Positions 21,301 to 30,048 of a stretch of 64,000 nt of DNA are shown here, one piece after another (the stretch's first letter is position 1; each line of letters begins with the position of its first letter). The stretch is from Didymella arachidicola. Taxonomy: Eukaryota; Ascomycota; Dothideomycetes; Pleosporales; Didymellaceae. The stretch spans positions 806,001 through 870,000 of the forward strand of contig CM049992.1 in NCBI GenBank assembly GCA_016630955.3, in the 5' to 3' direction. The translations under genes and the position numbers were made by a program. The notes under the pieces were generated by a model that was not told the DNA's origin, made no database searches, and worked only from the letters and a program-made list of their open reading frames with translations.

Positions 21301-23102
21301 ACGACTATTCGATAGAAAGGCCTTGTCGCATGATCATCTGACGCGCGTCTGCTGACCTGAGCTGCCGATTTTGATTGTATACAGGTCTCACACTCGTGCA
21401 TCCTTGGAGCTCTGGCGTCTTTGTCAAGAGTTATACCCTGTACATTCCTACTCAGATGGTCAATCACGTCCTTGCCAGCGTGTGCAAACATCTCATGAGC
21501 TTCGACATGGGATGTGTGAATTGGACGTCGATCTTCTCGCGATGGCTTGTACGCTCGCCGTACTGTCGCCGCGAAGCTGCTCAGAGCTAGGCGATCATTT
21601 TCTTCAGCGTCGACAATCCAATGCCCATTTGCGTATTTAAGCGAACAGATGACGTTTGATGGATGCTTCTGATACATTGCATCTCTCCCTGAGTCGAACT
21701 GCACGTCTATCTCTCGGCATCGTGAGAGGCTTACAACGTTTGTAAGGAAGCCTTCTACAAGTGCGACGTTAGACAATTGAATCTTGCCTATACCGTTCGG
21801 CCGGTTAACGCTGAACGTCACCTCTCCCCAGGCCTGTATCGCCAAGGTTGAGTCTCCTGCTAAGACCATCTCATGAGGTCTTGCCTTCCGTGTCTCTTGC
21901 CAGCCAAATCTCGTCGAGTTGCATACGTGAATATTCGAGCCTGGGTCGAGTATCCATCGATTACGTATCGCTGGCAAAGCCTTCTGCTGTACCTGTGCGA
22001 CAGAGAAGCTGTTGTAGGTGACAAAGCTTGCGCTGCTCTTCCCACCATCAAGTGTGAGCGTCTCATCTGTGCCTTTTACTCTCTTGCCGTGCCGAGCTAG
22101 GAGCTTATTGATTCTCTTAACTTGCTCTGGATCCTTCAAGGCTGCTGCTACTCGGTCTTGCACAGCTTTAGCCGGTTGAAAGTCCTCGGGTCTCTTCGGA
22201 TGATCTGGAAACAGGTACCAGCACTCTCTATACCAGTGCTTGCTCCCGCAGATACATTCTGGCTTGTATGGAGCTGATCTCGATGATCTCTGCTCCTTCT
22301 GATGCTGTTCTGACTTGGCTGATACACCTAATGACGCAAACGTACCAAGTGATGCCGCAGTAGGTCCGATTCTTCGGTAATAGATTCTGAACTGAGCGAT
22401 GTAGTCTGCCACCGGTTGAACTTCATTCGTCTTGCCTGCTGTCTCTTTCATGATTAAATCATGATGCGATGATCCTGCCCATTCTGGCGCGATCGTCCTG
22501 ATAGCTGACAGGAAATCCTCCTGAGCTCGACAGCCCGTTGTTTCAGGAAGGTCTACTTCCCTGCACTGATTCGTAATGTGAATCCAGTCGTCGAGCCACT
22601 GCTCGAGATCGCGACTCTGAGGGCCTTCCTGCAGAGATCGATACTTGACGATTAGCTCTCTGGTTCGTGTAGCAGTTGTCGGCGCGAACTGCTTCTTGAG
22701 AGCGATCAGTCGATCGTACACCTCATCTTTTCCGTTGATGAGGTAAAGGTGACGAGCAGCAATCGTACGGCTGATATCCAAAAGAAGTTCGCCTTCCTTC
22801 TGCTTTTTCTTCGCGTACTCTGCTCTTTCATATCTCCAGTCGTGGAGGAGATCACTGTACACTGCCTGCTGGCCTGCGTCCAGCTGGGCAATCGCTGTCG
22901 CTCCAGCTCTGACATCGCTGGGCAGTGGTTTGATAGGTTCTTCGAGCTTCGGTAGCTCGCTCTGTGGTTTCGAGATGTCATGGTACTTCCAAATAGCATC
23001 TACGACGGCTTTCTCTCGTCGTAGCTGGAACCATGACTCCCAATCGACTGGTTTATCCAGTATAACGGTCACTCGTGTGACTCCAGCGTCGTTGTACGAC
23101 AT
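18312..23102 (-). CDS. copia Gag-Pol polyprotein (copy A), intact
   Basis: One uninterrupted frame of 1,596 residues with the Ty1/copia order. A Gag region with a Cys/His cluster (CICGSKHWYRECW, near 282) comes first. The protease-like WILDPGSNIHVCN is near 382. The integrase zinc-binding H..H..C..C (AHEMFAHAG to CETCIQ) spans about 529-573, and the integrase core includes VVDLVQ near 600. Reverse transcriptase has FFYVDDIVVL near 1,245. RNase H has LFYGASDAAFAD near 1,427 and TKSTTEAELLSLS. Integrase before reverse transcriptase defines copia rather than gypsy. The protease motif reads Asp-Pro-Gly instead of the usual Asp-Ser/Thr-Gly. There is no frameshift between gag and pol. Confidence 0.95.
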   Translation of the reverse strand: MSYNDAGVTRVTVILDKPVDWESWFQLRREKAVVDAIWKYHDISKPQSELPKLEEPIKPLPSDVRAGATAIAQLDAGQQAVYSDLLHDWRYERAEYAKKKQKEGELLLDISRTIAARHLYLINGKDEVYDRLIALKKQFAPTTATRTRELIVKYRSLQEGPQSRDLEQWLDDWIHITNQCREVDLPETTGCRAQEDFLSAIRTIAPEWAGSSHHDLIMKETAGKTNEVQPVADYIAQFRIYYRRIGPTAASLGTFASLGVSAKSEQHQKEQRSSRSAPYKPECICGSKHWYRECWYLFPDHPKRPEDFQPAKAVQDRVAAALKDPEQVKRINKLLARHGKRVKGTDETLTLDGGKSSASFVTYNSFSVAQVQQKALPAIRNRWILDPGSNIHVCNSTRFGWQETRKARPHEMVLAGDSTLAIQAWGEVTFSVNRPNGIGKIQLSNVALVEGFLTNVVSLSRCREIDVQFDSGRDAMYQKHPSNVICSLKYANGHWIVDAEENDRLALSSFAATVRRAYKPSREDRRPIHTSHVEAHEMFAHAGKDVIDHLSRNVQGITLDKDARAPRMHECETCIQSKSAAQVSRRASDDHATRPFYRIVVDLVQLIPTGETCYNGDRYLLHAVCEYSKWHEAVTLANKSLPVVIAALKALLHKIERQYGYTFIVLKVDGDRGYGLELYRIARQAGLKIELRAPDTPEQLGAAEQAGNIIITKARSLRIKAGLPKSLSNELAITATKITNVTPTRSIDWKTPYELVHGKQPSVAHFSQIGCKAYTLNKKLKKADKLESRTFVGYLVGYDSSNIFRIWLPKKNQVIRVRDVIFQRSSLYNDHEKAEKEDIMQEEIEILNILHTAEAEADQEVVTELQQRQQLSKDQSFLPTPEPSDRGTVPPQEWTGNDRDLDRASEPAEQISVEDQQGAEDQDTGEQIQDQLLDEPQTHHEDDRSTAKSSGDGPLRPAVTSKRDRPRKQPSTWAKGWSNTEDYVPDRRQNNAPKMADPSIVSSNIITGKRTRKPPDHALATYYRAFAVAMNPTAPSKLTGEMPKLRLHRDQLPDPPKRWKDLNNHPFGAEFAQAARAELDSCWAKDCFNQTEATAATADAEVLPLMWVFTYKFDEDGYLYKFKARICVRGDMQEAWGDTYAATLAIKVFRALIALAAAFDLQMFQFDAMNAFLNARLPRKMYCRTPEGFTDELGELLELQRALYGLKEAPLLWYQELSSTLKKLSLEPVPGVPCLYTNDHLIVFFYVDDIVVLVHPLNRGYYQTFKQQLLTTYEIRELGELKWFLGIRVIREELSRSIYLTQDSFINKIAAKFDLKSSVRCPDVPLRDNALLPSTEEPSAARTQRYQRLVGSLAYISTSTRPDVARAHSVLARHLQNPGQKHMYAACHVWRYLIGTKHLAIRASADKQQGITSITMLSQQEHEHEPLFYGASDAAFADEPETRRSSQGYIFKLYGLPVDWKATVQRSVTKSTTEAELLSLSTAGSEMEWWQRFFKAIQFDPELTPALWCDNQQTVLIATKTADKLQTKLKHVDVHHQWVRQEVAEGRLQVDWKATAEMPADGLTKILSRQRHANFVRQLGLSDLSSKLRDRSDSGL

Positions 23103-23326
23103 CGTGATCTTCGTGATTAATCACCAAACTGATCTCTGTACAGAGCAGCAGTTCTGGTCCGTTAGCGACACCACCTGATGGCTGTCGACTAGAAAGGTCT
23201 TTGACGCTGATCAGCTGTCAGTAGACAAAACGAGGTAGAAGTGAACGTAGTCGTTGTCAGTTACACGTCTAGAGCTGTTTTAGTGCTGAGTAGCGCAGTC
23301 TAAGAGGTGCAAACCGGGCTCATAAC

Positions 23327-23448
23327 TGTGTGCGGGCAGAGGCCAGGCGTAGAAAAGAGGGACTAGGTTGTTTCCTATCTAATGAGGGGAAGAGGGAATA
23401 TACACCCTACAGATGATTATGTAACAGAGCACGTGATGCTGGCTAACA
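23327..23448 (-). repeat. 5' LTR of copia copy A
   Basis: 122 bp. It carries the AGATAGGAAAC variant, matching the 3' LTR of copy B rather than its own 3' LTR. Confidence 0.93.
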
Positions 23449-23731
23449 TAACAGCAATGATATAATGTTAGCTACTAACTTTCTAGCAGAAACAGGGCAG
23501 GATGGGGATCCTGCAGAGCTGGTGGAGGCGCGAAACATAGCTCTTGCTAAGCAGGGACTCTTTGCTTCCTGCACGCCGACTATGGCCTGGAACTATCATT
23601 TTAGAGACATAGAGGCTTTCTATACTAAAAGGTTCGCACAGGTTAATGCTCAAGATGCAAGTGTTAAGCCTGAGGATACATCTACACGACAGCCTAAACG
23701 TGCTGCAGGAGTGGCGGCTCCAGAAGCCTAG
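23449..23731 (+). pseudogene. C-terminal fragment of the MULE transposase, now inverted
   Basis: Open frame SNDIMLATNFLAETGQDGD.. to the stop at 23729-23731. Re-inverting this segment and joining it to the minus-strand sequence that ends at 30049 gives a continuous frame across the TGTTA duplication (LEEFLADVEGRQDQPVLYN, then SNDIML). It is therefore the end of the MULE transposase gene and not an independent small gene. Confidence 0.8.
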
Positions 23732-23839
23732 AAAAACCTTAGGCCGCGAAAGAGACGACGGTGTTAGTAGAAAATTTACGTACAGCCTCCCTTTACACCT
23801 ACCTGCTTCCTAGACAAATACAAAACCGTAATCTATCTA

Positions 23840-24693
23840 AGCTCGGCCATATACTTTCCGGCCACATATACTTTCCGGCCACCCCACCCAAAGCAGCCAT
23901 GTAGTATTGAGTCGTGATTAACCTCCACACAACGCGTTAATATGGATCCCAAAGAGCTTGCTATACAAAGTGCTATCGCAGGTATTGAATCTGATGTTTT
24001 TAAGAGTGAGCGGGCAGCGGCTCGTGCGTATGGGATTCCGCGATCGACGTTGCAAGGCCGACGGGCAGGTCAACAACCACACGCGATAGCTCACTCAAAT
24101 CGACAGCGATTGACGCCAGATCAAGAGAGCTTTCTAGTAGATTGGATACTTGAAGAGGACTCACGCGCACAACCTCCCTCTCATCCACGCGTACGAGAGA
24201 TGGCCACCTGTATCCTCTATATGAACGGCGACTACGAGCCTCTCGGGCGACTATGGGTACCCCATTTCATCGCACGCAACCCACGTATCGCATCTATTGT
24301 TGGCCGAACGATCGAGAGCGCGAGGACGACGGCAGCCAACTATGAGACGATTCGCGCGTTTCTTGAGCTGTTTGAGCGTACTCGAATTGAGCTGGGGATA
24401 CAGTACGACGATATATGGAATATGGATGAGACGGGACTCGCCCTTGGGGTATGTACGAACGCCCAAGTTGTTGCTAGTTCATCAAAGACAAAGGCTTATA
24501 TCAAATCTCCAGAGGATCGCGAGTGGGTATCTACCATTGAAACGATCTCTGCCACCGGCGCCAAGATCCCATGCCTCGTCGTCTTCAAAGGCAAGCATCT
24601 CCAATCCACCTGGTTTCCAGCACAAGGCACCCCCAATTGGCTCTATACGACGTCAGAGAATGGCTGGACGTCAAACTTGATTGGATTAGAATG
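23840..24693 (+). pseudogene. N-terminal half of the pogo/Fot1-like transposase
   Basis: The terminal repeat AGCTCGGCCATATACTTTCC begins at 23840 after a TA and carries a 17-bp tandem duplication absent from the other end. The frame starts at 23942 (MDPKELAIQSAIAG) with a psq-type helix-turn-helix (RAAARAYGIPRSTLQGRRAG). A CENP-B-like domain (WILEEDSRAQPPSHPRVREM) and the first catalytic block NMDETGLALG follow. It ends at ENGWTSNLIGLE, where copia copy B starts. The remaining residues of the open frame (CVSQHHVLC..) are LTR read-through. The continuation is on the opposite strand at 18093-17249. Confidence 0.88.
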
Positions 24694-24815
24694 TGTTAGC
24701 CAGCATCACGTGCTCTGTTACATAATCATCTGTAGGGTGTATATTCCCTCTTCCCCTCATTAGATAGAAAACAACCTAGTCCCTCTTTTCTACGCCTGGC
24801 CTCTGCCCGCACACA
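24694..24815 (+). repeat. 5' LTR of copia copy B
   Basis: 122 bp starting TGTTAGCC and ending GCACACA. It carries the AGATAGAAAAC variant shared with the 3' LTR of copy A. It interrupts the pogo transposase frame after GAATG. Confidence 0.93.
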
Positions 24816-24826
24816 GTTATGAGCCC
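24816..24826 (+). other. primer-binding site, initiator tRNA-Met anticodon-arm type
   Basis: GTTATGAGCCC directly follows the 5' LTR. It is the exact complement of GGGCUCAUAAC, nucleotides 29-39 of the yeast initiator tRNA-Met as I know it. Priming from a tRNA cleaved in the anticodon loop is established for Drosophila copia. The same site occurs in copy A (complement, 23316-23326). Confidence 0.75.
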
Positions 24827-25039
24827 GGTTTGCACCTCTTAGACTGCGCTACTCAGCACTAAAACAGCTCTAGACGTGTAACTGACAACGACTACGTTCA
24901 CTTCTACCTCGTTTTGTCTACTGACAGCTGATCAGCGTCAAAGACCTTTCTAGTCGACAGCCATCAGGTGGTGTCGCTAACGGACCAGAACTGCTGCTCT
25001 GTACAGAGATCAGTTTGGTGATTAATCACGAAGATCACG

Positions 25040-28000
25040 ATGTCGTACAACGACGCTGGAGTCACACGAGTGACCGTTATACTGGATAAACCAGTCGATT
25101 GGGAGTCATGGTTCCAGCTACGACGAGAGAAAGCCGTCGTAGATGCTATTTGGAAGTACCATGACATCTCGAAACCACAGAGCGAGCTACCGAAGCTCGA
25201 AGAACCTATCAAACCACTGCCCAGCGATGTCAGAGCTGGAGCGACAGCGATTGCCCAGCTGGACGCAGGCCAGCAGGCAGTGTACAGTGATCTCCTCCAC
25301 GACTGGAGATATGAAAGAGCAGAGTACGCGAAGAAAAAGCAGAAGGAAGGCGAACTTCTTTTGGATATCAGCCGTACGATTGCTGCTCGTCACCTTTACC
25401 TCATCAACGGAAAAGATGAGGTGTACGATCGACTGATCGCTCTCAAGAAGCAGTTCGCGCCGACAACTGCTACACGAACCAGAGAGCTAATCGTCAAGTA
25501 TCGATCTCTGCAGGAAGGCCCTCAGAGTCGCGATCTCGAGCAGTGGCTCGACGACTGGATTCACATTACGAATCAGTGCAGGGAAGTAGACCTTCCTGAA
25601 ACAACGGGCTGTCGAGCTCAGGAGGATTTCCTGTCAGCTATCAGGACGATCGCGCCAGAATGGGCAGGATCATCGCATCATGATTTAATCATGAAAGAGA
25701 CAGCAGGCAAGACGAATGAAGTTCAACCGGTGGCAGACTACATCGCTCAGTTCAGAATCTATTACCGAAGAATCGGACCTACTGCGGCATCACTTGGTAC
25801 GTTTGCGTCATTAGGTGTATCAGCCAAGTCAGAACAGCATCAGAAGGAGCAGAGATCATCGAGATCAGCTCCATACAAGCCAGAATGTATCTGCGGGAGC
25901 AAGCACTGGTATAGAGAGTGCTGGTACCTGTTTCCAGATCATCCGAAGAGACCCGAGGACTTTCAACCGGCTAAAGCTGTGCAAGACCGAGTAGCAGCAG
26001 CCTTGAAGGATCCAGAGCAAGTTAAGAGAATCAATAAGCTCCTAGCTCGGCACGGCAAGAGAGTAAAAGGCACAGATGAGACGCTCACACTTGATGGTGG
26101 GAAGAGCAGCGCAAGCTTTGTCACCTACAACAGCTTCTCTGTCGCACAGGTACAGCAGAAGGCTTTGCCAGCGATACGTAATCGATGGATACTCGACCCA
26201 GGCTCGAATATTCACGTATGCAACTCGACGAGATTTGGCTGGCAAGAGACACGGAAGGCAAGACCTCATGAGATGGTCTTAGCAGGAGACTCAACCTTGG
26301 CGATACAGGCCTGGGGAGAGGTGACGTTCAGCGTTAACCGGCCGAACGGTATAGGCAAGATTCAATTGTCTAACGTCGCACTTGTAGAAGGCTTCCTTAC
26401 AAACGTTGTAAGCCTCTCACGATGCCGAGAGATAGACGTGCAGTTCGACTCAGGGAGAGATGCAATGTATCAGAAGCATCCATCAAACGTCATCTGTTCG
26501 CTTAAATACGCAAATGGGCATTGGATTGTCGACGCTGAAGAAAATGATCGCCTAGCTCTGAGCAGCTTCGCGGCGACAGTACGGCGAGCGTACAAGCCAT
26601 CGCGAGAAGATCGACGTCCAATTCACACATCCCATGTCGAAGCTCATGAGATGTTTGCACACGCTGGCAAGGACGTGATTGACCATCTGAGTAGGAATGT
26701 ACAGGGTATAACTCTTGACAAAGACGCCAGAGCTCCAAGGATGCACGAGTGTGAGACCTGTATACAATCAAAATCGGCAGCTCAGGTCAGCAGACGCGCG
26801 TCAGATGATCATGCGACAAGGCCTTTCTATCGAATAGTCGTTGATCTTGTACAGCTCATACCGACTGGAGAAACATGCTACAATGGAGATCGCTACCTGC
26901 TGCATGCAGTATGCGAGTACTCAAAGTGGCACGAAGCAGTGACTCTTGCGAACAAGTCACTACCAGTAGTGATAGCAGCTCTCAAGGCGCTGCTACACAA
27001 GATTGAGCGACAATACGGGTACACATTCATTGTGCTCAAAGTCGATGGGGATCGTGGCTATGGCCTCGAACTCTACAGAATCGCGAGGCAAGCAGGCCTC
27101 AAGATTGAGCTGCGTGCTCCTGACACGCCTGAGCAGCTTGGAGCTGCAGAACAAGCCGGAAACATCATCATTACGAAAGCAAGATCGCTCCGCATTAAGG
27201 CAGGTCTACCGAAGTCTCTATCAAATGAGCTAGCGATCACGGCGACAAAGATCACGAATGTAACGCCTACGAGATCTATTGATTGGAAGACGCCGTACGA
27301 ACTCGTTCACGGCAAGCAGCCTTCAGTCGCGCACTTCTCCCAGATTGGGTGCAAAGCGTACACGCTTAACAAAAAGCTGAAGAAGGCAGATAAGCTAGAG
27401 TCTCGTACATTCGTTGGATACCTTGTAGGGTATGACTCATCAAACATCTTTCGCATCTGGCTGCCGAAAAAGAACCAGGTGATACGTGTGAGAGATGTGA
27501 TATTCCAGAGAAGCAGCCTCTACAACGACCATGAGAAGGCTGAGAAAGAAGATATTATGCAAGAAGAGATTGAGATCCTCAATATACTGCATACAGCGGA
27601 GGCAGAGGCAGATCAGGAAGTAGTAACTGAGCTACAACAACGTCAGCAGCTTTCTAAGGATCAGAGCTTTCTGCCCACACCAGAACCGTCAGATCGCGGT
27701 ACTGTACCACCTCAGGAGTGGACAGGCAATGACAGAGATCTAGACCGAGCTTCCGAGCCGGCAGAACAGATCAGTGTGGAAGATCAGCAAGGCGCTGAAG
27801 ATCAAGACACTGGGGAACAGATTCAAGATCAACTGCTTGATGAGCCGCAGACGCATCACGAAGATGATAGATCTACAGCCAAAAGCAGCGGAGACGGACC
27901 ACTACGGCCAGCTGTGACGAGCAAGCGAGACCGTCCACGAAAGCAGCCATCAACATGGGCAAAAGGATGGAGCAATACCGAGGACTACGTACCAGATCGT

Positions 28001-29830
28001 CGACAGAACAACGCTCCAAAGATGGCAGACCCATCAATCGTGAGCAGCAACATCATTACGGGTAAAAGAACCAGGAAGCCACCAGATCATGCTCTAGCTA
28101 CGTACTATAGAGCATTTGCAGTAGCAATGAACCCGACAGCCCCATCAAAGCTCACAGGAGAAATGCCAAAGCTACGATTACATCGCGACCAATTGCCGGA
28201 TCCACCAAAGCGATGGAAGGATCTGAACAATCATCCATTTGGCGCTGAGTTTGCACAGGCAGCACGAGCTGAGCTTGATAGCTGCTGGGCAAAAGACTGC
28301 TTCAATCAGACAGAGGCAACTGCAGCGACAGCAGATGCTGAGGTTCTACCCTTGATGTGGGTATTCACGTACAAATTTGACGAAGATGGATACCTATACA
28401 AGTTCAAAGCGCGTATATGCGTACGAGGAGACATGCAAGAGGCTTGGGGAGACACCTACGCGGCAACGCTAGCAATTAAAGTCTTTCGAGCCCTCATCGC
28501 GTTAGCAGCAGCATTCGACCTACAGATGTTTCAGTTTGACGCCATGAATGCTTTTCTCAACGCGAGATTGCCACGCAAAATGTACTGCCGTACGCCAGAA
28601 GGATTTACAGACGAGCTTGGAGAGCTACTTGAACTACAGCGCGCTCTCTATGGCCTCAAAGAAGCTCCATTGCTCTGGTACCAGGAGCTATCATCGACCT
28701 TGAAGAAGCTTAGCCTAGAGCCAGTGCCAGGAGTGCCATGCTTATACACGAATGATCACTTGATCGTATTTTTCTACGTGGACGATATTGTCGTTCTTGT
28801 TCACCCGCTCAACAGGGGCTATTACCAGACGTTCAAGCAGCAGCTGCTTACAACGTACGAGATCCGTGAATTAGGCGAGCTGAAGTGGTTCCTTGGTATC
28901 CGCGTAATCCGCGAGGAGCTCAGTCGCTCTATCTACCTGACTCAAGACTCATTCATCAATAAGATTGCAGCAAAGTTTGACCTGAAGTCAAGCGTAAGAT
29001 GTCCAGATGTTCCCCTAAGGGACAATGCCCTTTTGCCATCAACAGAGGAACCAAGTGCTGCGCGAACTCAAAGGTACCAGCGGCTAGTCGGCTCACTGGC
29101 TTACATTTCGACTTCGACACGACCAGACGTCGCGAGAGCACACTCAGTACTTGCACGTCATCTGCAGAATCCCGGGCAGAAGCATATGTACGCAGCTTGC
29201 CATGTATGGAGGTACCTGATAGGCACGAAACACTTGGCTATTCGAGCGTCCGCAGATAAGCAGCAAGGCATAACGAGCATCACAATGCTATCCCAGCAAG
29301 AGCACGAGCATGAGCCTCTCTTCTATGGTGCATCAGATGCTGCTTTTGCCGACGAGCCAGAGACGCGACGCAGCTCTCAAGGCTATATCTTCAAGCTGTA
29401 TGGACTGCCTGTTGATTGGAAGGCGACAGTCCAACGATCAGTCACGAAATCGACTACAGAGGCCGAGCTACTCTCTCTATCAACAGCCGGATCAGAGATG
29501 GAGTGGTGGCAGCGCTTCTTTAAAGCGATCCAGTTTGACCCAGAGTTGACACCAGCACTGTGGTGTGATAACCAGCAAACTGTCTTAATCGCAACAAAGA
29601 CAGCTGACAAGCTTCAGACGAAGCTGAAGCATGTAGACGTACACCATCAATGGGTACGCCAGGAGGTAGCAGAGGGCAGACTGCAGGTAGATTGGAAGGC
29701 TACTGCAGAGATGCCAGCTGATGGCCTTACGAAGATCCTTAGTCGTCAGAGACACGCCAACTTTGTACGCCAGCTAGGACTAAGCGATCTATCATCCAAA
29801 CTGCGAGACAGATCAGATTCAGGTCTGTAA
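25040..29830 (+). CDS. copia Gag-Pol polyprotein (copy B), intact
   Basis: 1,596 residues, identical at every position to the copy A product, with the same order of Gag zinc cluster, protease-like motif, integrase, reverse transcriptase (YVDD) and RNase H. It is preceded by a 224-bp leader after the 5' LTR and ends 96 bp before the 3' LTR. With no stops or frameshifts in either copy, at least one is potentially able to supply replication proteins (inference). Confidence 0.95.
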   Translation: MSYNDAGVTRVTVILDKPVDWESWFQLRREKAVVDAIWKYHDISKPQSELPKLEEPIKPLPSDVRAGATAIAQLDAGQQAVYSDLLHDWRYERAEYAKKKQKEGELLLDISRTIAARHLYLINGKDEVYDRLIALKKQFAPTTATRTRELIVKYRSLQEGPQSRDLEQWLDDWIHITNQCREVDLPETTGCRAQEDFLSAIRTIAPEWAGSSHHDLIMKETAGKTNEVQPVADYIAQFRIYYRRIGPTAASLGTFASLGVSAKSEQHQKEQRSSRSAPYKPECICGSKHWYRECWYLFPDHPKRPEDFQPAKAVQDRVAAALKDPEQVKRINKLLARHGKRVKGTDETLTLDGGKSSASFVTYNSFSVAQVQQKALPAIRNRWILDPGSNIHVCNSTRFGWQETRKARPHEMVLAGDSTLAIQAWGEVTFSVNRPNGIGKIQLSNVALVEGFLTNVVSLSRCREIDVQFDSGRDAMYQKHPSNVICSLKYANGHWIVDAEENDRLALSSFAATVRRAYKPSREDRRPIHTSHVEAHEMFAHAGKDVIDHLSRNVQGITLDKDARAPRMHECETCIQSKSAAQVSRRASDDHATRPFYRIVVDLVQLIPTGETCYNGDRYLLHAVCEYSKWHEAVTLANKSLPVVIAALKALLHKIERQYGYTFIVLKVDGDRGYGLELYRIARQAGLKIELRAPDTPEQLGAAEQAGNIIITKARSLRIKAGLPKSLSNELAITATKITNVTPTRSIDWKTPYELVHGKQPSVAHFSQIGCKAYTLNKKLKKADKLESRTFVGYLVGYDSSNIFRIWLPKKNQVIRVRDVIFQRSSLYNDHEKAEKEDIMQEEIEILNILHTAEAEADQEVVTELQQRQQLSKDQSFLPTPEPSDRGTVPPQEWTGNDRDLDRASEPAEQISVEDQQGAEDQDTGEQIQDQLLDEPQTHHEDDRSTAKSSGDGPLRPAVTSKRDRPRKQPSTWAKGWSNTEDYVPDRRQNNAPKMADPSIVSSNIITGKRTRKPPDHALATYYRAFAVAMNPTAPSKLTGEMPKLRLHRDQLPDPPKRWKDLNNHPFGAEFAQAARAELDSCWAKDCFNQTEATAATADAEVLPLMWVFTYKFDEDGYLYKFKARICVRGDMQEAWGDTYAATLAIKVFRALIALAAAFDLQMFQFDAMNAFLNARLPRKMYCRTPEGFTDELGELLELQRALYGLKEAPLLWYQELSSTLKKLSLEPVPGVPCLYTNDHLIVFFYVDDIVVLVHPLNRGYYQTFKQQLLTTYEIRELGELKWFLGIRVIREELSRSIYLTQDSFINKIAAKFDLKSSVRCPDVPLRDNALLPSTEEPSAARTQRYQRLVGSLAYISTSTRPDVARAHSVLARHLQNPGQKHMYAACHVWRYLIGTKHLAIRASADKQQGITSITMLSQQEHEHEPLFYGASDAAFADEPETRRSSQGYIFKLYGLPVDWKATVQRSVTKSTTEAELLSLSTAGSEMEWWQRFFKAIQFDPELTPALWCDNQQTVLIATKTADKLQTKLKHVDVHHQWVRQEVAEGRLQVDWKATAEMPADGLTKILSRQRHANFVRQLGLSDLSSKLRDRSDSGL

Positions 29831-29926
29831 ACAGAGGGTCCTACAGAGTAAGACGTCTAGCTTTGGAGACGCAAGACGCTCATTTACAGCTTTCGTTTCT
29901 TGCTATTCACTCAAGCTGGGGGGGTG

Positions 29927-30048
29927 TGTTAGCCAGCATCACGTGCTCTGTTACATAATCATCTGTAGGGTGTATATTCCCTCTTCCCCTCATTAGATAG
30001 GAAACAACCTAGTCCCTCTTTTCTACGCCTGGCCTCTGCCCGCACACA
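29927..30048 (+). repeat. 3' LTR of copia copy B
   Basis: 122 bp with the AGATAGGAAAC variant, as in the 5' LTR of copy A. It is followed directly by TGTTA. Confidence 0.93.

Larger units (their letters stand above)
18094..23448 (-). mobile_element. full-length Ty1/copia LTR retrotransposon, copy A
   Basis: 5,355 bp with 122-bp LTRs (TG..CA). It is oriented on the minus strand, so the 5' LTR is at 23327-23448. Its flanks do not match each other: CATTC at 18089-18093 and TAACA at 23449-23453. Copy B carries the complementary pair. It has a complete polyprotein frame, a G-rich polypurine tract next to the 3' LTR and a primer-binding site next to the 5' LTR. The encoded protein is identical to that of copy B, so the copies are very young or have been homogenised. 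Confidence 0.95.
23449..24693. other. 1,245-bp segment inverted between the two copia copies
   Basis: Contains MULE sequence (23449-23839) and the N-terminal half of the pogo element (23840-24693). The two pogo termini (17169 and 23840) are now direct repeats although they should be inverted, which shows that this segment is flipped relative to 17169-18093. It is bounded exactly by the two 5' LTRs. Confidence 0.85.
24694..30048 (+). mobile_element. full-length Ty1/copia LTR retrotransposon, copy B
   Basis: 5,355 bp, plus orientation, inverted relative to copy A. The flanks are GAATG (24689-24693) and TGTTA (30049-30053), so it has no matching target duplication of its own. LTRs of 122 bp, primer-binding site, intact polyprotein frame and a G-rich polypurine tract (AGCTGGGGGGGTG) are all present. 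Confidence 0.95.

Noticed and set aside
23290..23326. tRNA-like sequence (GCGCAGT.., ..GGGCTCATAAC) as a possible tRNA gene
   Set aside because: Only the 5' half of a tRNA is present, directly beside the LTR in both copia copies. It is the primer-binding region.
24694..24763. C-terminal tail of the pogo N-half frame (CVSQHHVLC..)
   Set aside because: It is translation of the copia LTR and not part of the transposase.
18094..30048. The two copia copies as a segmental inverted duplication of the locus
   Set aside because: Sequence outside the LTRs is not duplicated, and corrected target duplications differ (GAATG and TGTTA), so these are two separate insertions.
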